The notes beneath the pieces are model-generated. The model saw only the letters and a program-made list of their open reading frames with translations, searched no databases and was not told where the DNA came from. Positions 58,617-64,000 of a DNA stretch of 64,000 nt are shown piece by piece; the first letter of the stretch is position 1; each line of letters begins with the position of its first letter. Made by a program: the position numbers and the translations under genes. The stretch lies in assembly GCA_024213275.1 (NCBI GenBank), contig JANAVG010000001.1, forward strand, positions 456,460-520,459, written 5' to 3'. The DNA comes from Rossellomorea sp. BNER (GTDB taxonomy: Bacteria; Bacillota; Bacilli; Bacillales; Bacillaceae_B).

Positions 58617-59519
58617 TTAATGTATATCTTTCTTTTTAAACCGACCGCCCTTTACTTCGGCAATATCAGCAATCGCTAGAAAGGCCGATGAATCATGTTC
58701 AGCTACGATATCTTTAAGCTTTGCTTCCTCCAAACGAGTAATGACACAAAAAATCACTTTTTTGTCATCTCCAGAAAAGGCTCCTTCTCCTTGTAAATAC
58801 GTTACGCCTCTTCCTAACCGGTGCAGCAAAGCATCTCCTAACTGTTGGTAGTTTTCACTAATAATCCATACTGATTTCGATTCGTCCAAGCCTTTAATCG
58901 TGATATCTATCACCTTAAAAGCTACATAATAGGCTAATAAGGAATACATTGCTCGATCCCAGCTAAAAACAAATCCGGCACTTCCTAAAATGAACAGATT
59001 GATAAACATAATAATTTCCCCTACTGAAAAGGGAAGCTTTTTACTAGCTAAAATCGCCAATATTTCAGTTCCATCAAGAGACCCACCGTATCGAATAACC
59101 ATTCCCACACCAATACCTAATACAATCCCACCGAAAAGGGATGCTAGCAGAATATCCTGAGTAAATGCAGGTACAGGATGTAAAAAGGTGGTGGAAATAG
59201 ATAAGACGATAATTCCGTATAAAGTAGAAAACGCAAACGTTTTTCCAATTTGTTTATAGCCTATAAAGAAAAATGGAATATTTAATAGGAATATAAAGAG
59301 TCCTAATTTCAATCCTGATAAATGAGAAAGCATAATGGAAACCCCCACTATCCCGCCATCGATAACTTGATTAGGTACTAAAAAAATCTCAAGCCCGACG
59401 GACATAATAATGGCCCCAATGGTAATGAGGATGGCTCTTTTCACTACTTCCTTTAAAGGGATTTTCTTATGTTGCACTTGCATTTTCATCAAACTTTCCA
59501 AAGTATCATTTTCACTCAC
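58617..59519 (-). CDS. YitT family membrane protein
   Basis: 300-aa protein with five or six transmembrane segments (about 30-210) and a C-terminal soluble DUF2179 domain (about 215-290, ISENYQQLGDALLHRLGRGVTYLQGEGAF). SMSIGL-type and NIPFFFIGYK, GGSLDGTEILAI blocks match YitT. Role in transport is unproven. The start is GTG (59519) because AAGGAGG is 7 nt away; a longer upstream reading lacks this. It may lead an operon with tatA. Confidence 0.85.
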   Translation of the reverse strand: MSENDTLESLMKMQVQHKKIPLKEVVKRAILITIGAIIMSVGLEIFLVPNQVIDGGIVGVSIMLSHLSGLKLGLFIFLLNIPFFFIGYKQIGKTFAFSTLYGIIVLSISTTFLHPVPAFTQDILLASLFGGIVLGIGVGMVIRYGGSLDGTEILAILASKKLPFSVGEIIMFINLFILGSAGFVFSWDRAMYSLLAYYVAFKVIDITIKGLDESKSVWIISENYQQLGDALLHRLGRGVTYLQGEGAFSGDDKKVIFCVITRLEEAKLKDIVAEHDSSAFLAIADIAEVKGGRFKKKDIH

Positions 59520-59835
59520 AAAGCTTCCTCCTTGTTTTTGCAAAGCTTCATCATTTATTAGCAAAATCAAATGATAAAGCGATTTCCATTGGATAATCAC
59601 AATCCACTAACGATTGCCGTTAGCTCTCCTGTCATTATTCCCAAAAAGAAGCAAGGGAAAAAGATGATAACGGCAATTAATTCTATGGATTTTATCCAAT
59701 ATAGTCTATTGTTTTATTTCTAAGGCTCTTTTCTTAAACTTTGTTGTTTTTGGTCAATTATAAACATCTTAAATATTCATTTTTAGTAAAACATTTATTG
59801 GTTTGAAGAAAAGATGCCCCCAAATCTTAATACTT
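59520..59835. other. intergenic stretch without a recognised gene
   Basis: A/T-rich, with the probable promoter of the YitT-like gene at its left end. I see no ORF with a ribosome site. Confidence 0.45.
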
Positions 59836-60070
59836 ACGGGTTTCAACCTTGTTCGAAAGCAACAATCAATGCGAAAATAGCCTTTCTAAAAGATTGTTGT
59901 TTATAAATGGGTTTTTGAAAGTAAACCATCTATAAAGAAGTTGATTGAGCGGAAGGTCGTTATTCCTGCGCAAAGCGTCGAGGAAAGCGAGCAACCTTTC
60001 GCTGCAATCAACCACTCTCTTTTTGAAAAATAGCAACAAAGTTTACGAAAACAGCCATTTCTAAAGAATA
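59836..60070. repeat. dispersed Bacillaceae repeat, copy 2 (shortened)
   Basis: The central piece GAGGAAAGCGAGCAACCTTTC and GCTGCAATCAACCA matches the end of the 9653-9820 element. The tail TTTTTGAAAAATAGCAACAA and GTTTACGAAAACAGCC is also shared. The left part ATGCGAAAATAGCC...CTAAAAGATTGTTG is an imperfect inverted copy of the tail, so the unit has long inverted ends. The G/C-rich centre is largely deleted compared with copy 1. Confidence 0.6.
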
Positions 60071-60186
60071 AGTATTATATAAAAAGACATAACAAATAAA
60101 CTCTCAAAATGATTATAAAGGTTGTAAGAACTTACAGTTTTATAGTCTAGGTATGATAAATATACTACCCATTTAAATAGGAAGTA

Positions 60187-60507
60187 CTAGGAGAGGTAAT
60201 TAGAATGGGACATAACCACTTCCAAAAAACCCTGTGAATCAGGGAATGAATCTATAGGAAAAAGATTCACATAACGATGAGAAATTTTGATTGAGTATTT
60301 ATAAACAGTAGATGGAATGGTTCCCATAATGTCCTGTTTTTGTAGAATAGAGGTAATTGAAACAGGGATCATATCAATATCGGAAAGGTAGGATTGACTT
60401 GAAATAGAGGGTTCATCATTTGAATGAATAACATACTGATTTAGTTTTTTAATTGGGTGAATACACACTAAAAAACAAAAAAGAACCACGAGAAATAACT
60501 TCTTCAC
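60187..60507 (-). CDS. hypothetical exported protein
   Basis: 106-aa with an N-terminal hydrophobic signal (KKLFLVVLFCFLVCIHP, about 2-18) and a soluble remainder (SSQSYLSDIDMIPVSITSIL, KISHRYVNLFPIDSFPDSQG). No family is recognised. Start is GTG after GGGGAAGGA, a strong ribosome site. The gene has no partner on its strand and is divergent from phoD. Confidence 0.6.
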   Translation of the reverse strand: MKKLFLVVLFCFLVCIHPIKKLNQYVIHSNDEPSISSQSYLSDIDMIPVSITSILQKQDIMGTIPSTVYKYSIKISHRYVNLFPIDSFPDSQGFLEVVMSHSNYLS

Positions 60508-60805
60508 TTTAATCCTTCCCCTCCCATCACAATTATCCTTATTTTAATACTAGCACTTAATTTTACTTTCTGTCTATTAGTAGCGTTCTCACTTGATTAT
60601 GATCAGGTATAAACTTTTCGTGTCCTTTCAGAAAAACATTATGATTTCTTTAAGTTAATATAAAGAAAACAGGGACAGAAAGACTACGCATAAGGATAGA
60701 TTTTTGTCGAAATCAGACGTTTATAGAAGCAGATTTGGAAAGAGTAGTCACTTATATTCCTCTATAGTCCTGTTAACAATTCCCTATCTTTTCAATCACC
60801 TACGT

Positions 60806-60854
60806 TTGTCACTTAACAAATCTTCACAGTTCGTTAATAAATATCCCCTACAAT
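60806..60854 (+). promoter_or_regulatory. PHO-type box and -10 of phoD
   Basis: TTGTCA (60806), TTAACA (60813), TTCACA (60823) and TTAATA (60834) form hexamers 10-11 bp apart, the PhoP-box pattern. A -10 TACAAT (60849-60854) follows with no -35. This layout predicts PhoPR activation of phoD under phosphate limitation. Confidence 0.65.
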
Positions 60855-60898
60855 TAAACTCAGTTCATTAAATATGTTTTTGAAAGGGGAAAGATAAC

Positions 60899-62650
60899 AT
60901 GTCACATGAAAGACCGATGGATGAATGGATCAAAAAGTTAAATGAGGAAAGCTTGAAAAAAAACCTTGATAGACGTGGATTTCTCCAAGGAGCAGGTAAA
61001 ATTGCCGGCATTTCACTTGGACTTGCTGTTGCTCAATCAATGGGTGGATTTAAAGTGGATGCCGCTCCAAAATTCAGCAATTACCCCTTTTCACTTGGAG
61101 TTGCATCTGGAGATCCGCTTTCCGACAGTGTCGTTTTATGGACAAGATTAGCCCCTGAACCTCTTAATGGAGGAGGAATGCCTTTACATAACATTCCAGT
61201 GAAATGGGAATTAGCAAAAGATGAACATTTCCGTCATATTGTTCAGCGTGGAACAGAAATCGCAAAGCCAGAGTTAGCTCATTCTGTTCATGTAGAAGTC
61301 TACAAGTTACAGCCTAATACAGTATATTACTATCGTTTTAAAGCCGGACATGAACTTAGTCAAGTAGGGAAAACGAAAACACTTCCAGCAAAAGGTGCCA
61401 GCGTGGCAAGCCTTAGCTTTGCTTTCGCTTCCTGTCAACAATATGAACACGGCTACTATACAGCTTACAAACATATGGCAAAAGAAGACCTTGACCTAGT
61501 TTTCCATCTTGGTGATTACATATATGAATACGGTCCAAATGAATATGTCGCAAGTACAGGTAATGTTAGAAGTCATAGCGGCCCAGAAATTATTTCATTA
61601 CAGGATTATCGCAATCGTCATGCACAGTATCGAACAGATGGGGATTTACAAGCGGCTCATGCTGCATTTCCATGGGTTGTGACTTGGGATGACCATGAAG
61701 TCGAAAACAACTATGCCAATACTATTCCAGAAAAAGGTCAATCGGTAGAGGAATTTGTTAAACGCCGGGCCAATGCCTATCAAGCGTATTACGAACATAT
61801 GCCACTGCGTAGATCTTCCTTGCCACATGGTGCAGATATGCAATTATATCGTGACTTCTCTTATGGTGACCTTGCCAGCTTCTTTGTGCTTGATACTCGT
61901 CAATACCGTTCCGATCAAGCAAATGGAGATAAGAGTTCCCCACAAACACCAGAATCGTTGGACCCGTCTCGTACTCTTCTTGGTGCAGACCAAGAAAAGT
62001 GGTTACTCGGAAACCTTGATCAATCACAATCTAAGTGGAATGTATTAGCACAGCAAATTTTCTTTGCACAACGAAATTATGGATCAAGTCCGACGAAACC
62101 AAAATACAGCATGGATGGCTGGGATGGTTATGTCCCTGCTCGTCAGCGGATTACAGATTTCGTAGGCAGTAAAGACATGAATAATTTTATCGTACTTACA
62201 GGGGATGTTCATGCAAGTTGGGCTTCAAATATAACAACAAACTTTGATGATCCAAATTCCCGAGTTTTGGGGGCTGAATTTGTCGGAACTTCTATTACAT
62301 CCGGTGGAAACGGAGCCGATAAGCGTGCCGATACCGACCGCATTTTAGCACAAAACGAACATATCAAATTCTTCAATGATTACCGTGGATATGTTCGCTG
62401 TGAAGTAACTCCGACCCAATGGAAAACAGACTATCGCGTGCTTCCATTTGTCTCAAAACCAGGTGCAGACATTTCCACAAGAGCCTCCTTTGTCTATGAA
62501 AAAAGTCAAGAAGGTCTAAAAGAAATAGCGGCAACAACCGTTCCAATGGGTAAACATGAATCCAACGAGGTGGAAGAAGACCGTCATAAAGCACATGGAC
62601 GTGCACACAAAAAGCAAATGACGAAAAAAGGAGAAAAAGTCCCGAATTAA
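60899..62650 (+). CDS. phoD: alkaline phosphatase D / phosphodiesterase PhoD
   Basis: 583-aa secreted metallo-phosphodiesterase. A Tat signal with twin arginine (LDRRGFLQGAGKIAGISLG, Arg 25-26) and a hydrophobic stretch. An Ig-like N-terminal domain (FSLGVASGDPLSDSVVLWTRLAP) is followed by the catalytic PhoD domain with FASCQQYEHGYYTAYKHM (about 176), HLGDYIYEYG (about 203), TWDDHEVENNY (about 260) and LTGDVHASWAS (about 435). It cleaves phosphomono- and diesters outside the cell to gain phosphate. AAAGGGG precedes ATG. tatA follows by 23 bp, as in B. subtilis phoD-tatAd. Confidence 0.95.
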   Translation: MSHERPMDEWIKKLNEESLKKNLDRRGFLQGAGKIAGISLGLAVAQSMGGFKVDAAPKFSNYPFSLGVASGDPLSDSVVLWTRLAPEPLNGGGMPLHNIPVKWELAKDEHFRHIVQRGTEIAKPELAHSVHVEVYKLQPNTVYYYRFKAGHELSQVGKTKTLPAKGASVASLSFAFASCQQYEHGYYTAYKHMAKEDLDLVFHLGDYIYEYGPNEYVASTGNVRSHSGPEIISLQDYRNRHAQYRTDGDLQAAHAAFPWVVTWDDHEVENNYANTIPEKGQSVEEFVKRRANAYQAYYEHMPLRRSSLPHGADMQLYRDFSYGDLASFFVLDTRQYRSDQANGDKSSPQTPESLDPSRTLLGADQEKWLLGNLDQSQSKWNVLAQQIFFAQRNYGSSPTKPKYSMDGWDGYVPARQRITDFVGSKDMNNFIVLTGDVHASWASNITTNFDDPNSRVLGAEFVGTSITSGGNGADKRADTDRILAQNEHIKFFNDYRGYVRCEVTPTQWKTDYRVLPFVSKPGADISTRASFVYEKSQEGLKEIAATTVPMGKHESNEVEEDRHKAHGRAHKKQMTKKGEKVPN

Positions 62651-62673
62651 CCTTTTGAAAGGAATGAACATAA

Positions 62674-62898
62674 ATGCTCTCAAATATTGGAATTCCAGGA
62701 TTAATCATCGTCCTTGTCATCGCATTGATCGTTTTTGGTCCGTCAAAGCTCCCAGAAATCGGTCGTGCCTTTGGCAGAACATTAACCGAATTTAAAAGTG
62801 CTACAAATGATTTAATGTCAGGCGATAAAAAAGAAAAAGAAGAGGAAAAGACAGGCTTAGCTACAGTGGAAAAGAAACAAGATAAAACAGCCGTTTAA
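62674..62898 (+). CDS. TatA-type translocase subunit, linked to phoD
   Basis: 74-aa. A single transmembrane helix ([22 protein letters not shown], about 7-28) and an amphipathic helix ([19 protein letters not shown]), ending in a charged Lys/Glu tail. It lies 23 bp after phoD, so it is probably the dedicated TatA for PhoD export. Unlike B. subtilis, no tatC follows: the next 1.1 kb is repeat. Confidence 0.92.
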   Translation: MLSNIGIPGLIIVLVIALIVFGPSKLPEIGRAFGRTLTEFKSATNDLMSGDKKEKEEEKTGLATVEKKQDKTAV

Positions 62899-62907
62899 TG
62901 GAAAAAT

Positions 62908-63009
62908 GAGACTGCCCAAAAAGGGTCGGGACCACAAAGGTGTCTAATATAGAAGATTTATTTCTATATAGGATATTATGGTTTCCTAACCTTTTGATAG
63001 GGCAGCCTC
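62908..63009 (+). repeat. long-hairpin 3' element, copy 4 (terminator of tatA)
   Basis: AATGAGACTGCCC (62905) / GGGCAGCCTCATT (63000-63012) with inner stem TATAGAAGATT / TTTCTATATAGG and TTTCCTAACC. On the plus strand it runs into TCTTTTTTTTCC, a textbook terminator tail. It starts 9 bp after the tatA stop. Confidence 0.88.
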
Positions 63010-63084
63010 ATTCTTTTTTTTCCTTGAAATTGTTGACAATGATTGGACGATACGAGAATGAATGCCTTGTTTCAGATTTCTTTT

Positions 63085-63930
63085 TGGATGACGTCATTTC
63101 TACTTTCGCGGTTTTTGACGGCACTCGCCATTCTCTCTTTTACGATTTTTCGCGGCACAATAGAGTATCTTTCGTACCGTCATTCTCTCTTTTACGATTT
63201 TTCACGGCACCATTGAGCTTCTTTCGTACCGTCATTTTCACCTTTGCGATTTTTCGCGGCACAATAGAGTATCTTTCGTACCGTCATTTTCTCTTTTCCG
63301 GTTTTTCAAGGCACCATTGAGTTTCTTTCGTACCGTCATTTTCACCTTTGCGATTTTTCACGGCACAATAGAGTATCTTTCGTACCGTCATTCTCTCTTT
63401 TACGATTTTTCGCGGCACAATAGAGTATCTTTCGTACCGTCATTTTTACCTTTGCGATTTTTCACGGCACCATTGAGTATCTTTCGTACCGTCATTCTCT
63501 CTTTTACGATTTTTCACGGCACCATTGAGCTTCTTTCGTACCGTCACTTTCACCTTTGCGATTTTTCGCGGCACAATAGAGTATCTTTCGTACCGTCATT
63601 TTCACCTTTGCGATTTTTCAAGGCACCATTGAGTTTCTTTCGTACCGTCATTTTCTCTTTTACGGTTTTTCACGGCACCATTGAGCTTCTTTCGTACCGT
63701 CACTTTCACCTTTGCGATTTTTCGCGGCACAATAGAGTATCTTTCGTACCGTCATTTTCACCTTTGCGATTTTTCAAGGCACCATTGAGTTTCTTTCGTA
63801 CCGTCATTTTCTCTTTTACGGTTTTTCACGGCACCATTGAGCTTCTTTCGTACCGCCATTTTCTCTTTTTTGGATTTTCACGGCACCATCGAACCCTTTT
63901 CTTACCGTCATTTTCTCTTTCCCAGTCAAG
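63085..63930. repeat. 16-unit, 52-bp tandem array (TTTCGTACCGTCATT...TTTTTCGCGGCACCATTGAG)
   Basis: GTCATT-type words start at 63127, 63179, 63231 and so on to 63907: sixteen positions exactly 52 bp apart with no length change. Each unit has two related halves of about 28 and 24 bp (TTTCGTACCGTCA and TTTCGCGGCACCA). Sequence varies between units (ACAATAGAGTATC or ACCATTGAGCTTC; TCTCTTTTACG or TTCACCTTTGCG), so units are old but length-locked. Open frames across it exist only because the repeat has few stops; they have no ribosome site. It extends to about 63930; the last 70 bp hold nothing recognised. Confidence 0.9.
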
Positions 63931-64000
63931 TCCTGATTATTGTGTAAATTCATTTATACAATGTATCAACGGTTATAGTGTTTTGATTTTTTGACAGGAA

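Noticed and set aside
63085..63930. CRISPR array
   Set aside because: Repeats are directly adjacent with no unique spacers, unit length is 52 bp and units vary in sequence; no cas gene is present.
63317..63994. Long open frames (up to 225 codons) in the array at 63.0-64.0 kb
   Set aside because: They arise from a 52-bp repeat with few stops, repeat themselves in different frames, and lack a ribosome site. The DNA is repeat, not coding.
1..64000. tRNA, rRNA, riboswitches (S-box, T-box, TPP) and prophage genes
   Set aside because: I read the gaps on both strands and saw no conserved core of any of these; a covariance search would be needed to exclude weak ones.

Overview
The window is chromosomal DNA of a low-GC, spore-former-like Firmicute, most likely a member of the Bacillaceae in the Bacillus / Mesobacillus / Neobacillus / Cytobacillus range. 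Evidence: strong AGGAGG ribosome sites, frequent TTG and GTG starts, CcpA cre boxes, a SigB promoter, a BirA box, a PHO-type box and Bacillus-type gene sets (murQ-murR-murP-mupG, pxpBCA, phoD-tatA, an FbpA-like small gene). No rRNA, tRNA, prophage, CRISPR array or obvious island is present. The gene content is mostly ordinary; the intergenic DNA is not.

Layout. 0.4-2.8 kb: envelope operon (polysaccharide deacetylase, DedA, lipid glycosyltransferase). 3.2-13.1 kb: AGCS symporter with a perfect cre box, acyl-CoA dehydrogenase, GDPD phosphodiesterase, GNAT, Mpg glycosylase, alpha/beta hydrolase, lipoprotein nuclease, OsmC. 13.2-19.6 kb: Nudix plus a Nudix-GNAT fusion, DeoR-HAD operon with a four-repeat operator, secreted M14 peptidase. 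19.7-20.6 kb: frameshifted RAYT transposase flanked by its palindromes. 20.6-22.9 kb: thiolase and acyl-CoA dehydrogenase. 23.1-27.4 kb: MurNAc recycling operon under a cre box. 27.5-27.95 kb: a 29-aa holin-like type I toxin with a probable antisense RNA. 28-36.2 kb: SDR/DinB, TipAS-type MerR, GNAT, M28 peptidase, split ThrE exporter, FbpA-like protein, SigB-controlled YflT-like protein, BirA-controlled BioY. 36.3-45.2 kb: RocB-like peptidase, glycolate-oxidase-type dehydrogenase, ZIP transporter, TPR-dynamin GTPase, MFS. 45.7-49.3 kb: 5-oxoprolinase pxpBCA and a DUF4097 protein. 49.5-58.6 kb: small enzyme operons (kinase-Nudix-phosphatase; two SDRs with a MarR operator; GNAT-PaiB-GNAT), a chemoreceptor, TatA. 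58.6-62.9 kb: YitT, PhoD with Tat signal, second TatA.

The most unusual signal is intergenic. (1) Seven loci carry short arrays in which a locus-specific word (TTTGTCC, TTCGTGCAAT, TTCTCAACTT or TTTTATGAG) recurs every 20-21 bp, about two helical turns, with variable sequence between. Three TTTGTCC loci also share a second box, ATATATTGACC-NN-TCGAC, at a fixed distance. (2) Three more loci have a 52-bp two-part period; one holds 16 units with no length change. (3) GTRCCTGGYAC palindromes surround the broken RAYT and recur elsewhere in 25-bp arrays. (4) Five ~100-120-bp long-hairpin elements each lie just downstream of a gene and probably act as mobile 3' ends. (5) Three unrelated genes share one terminator stem, AAAGGTTGACC. 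These repeats sit between intact genes in every orientation. I cannot assign them a function from sequence alone.
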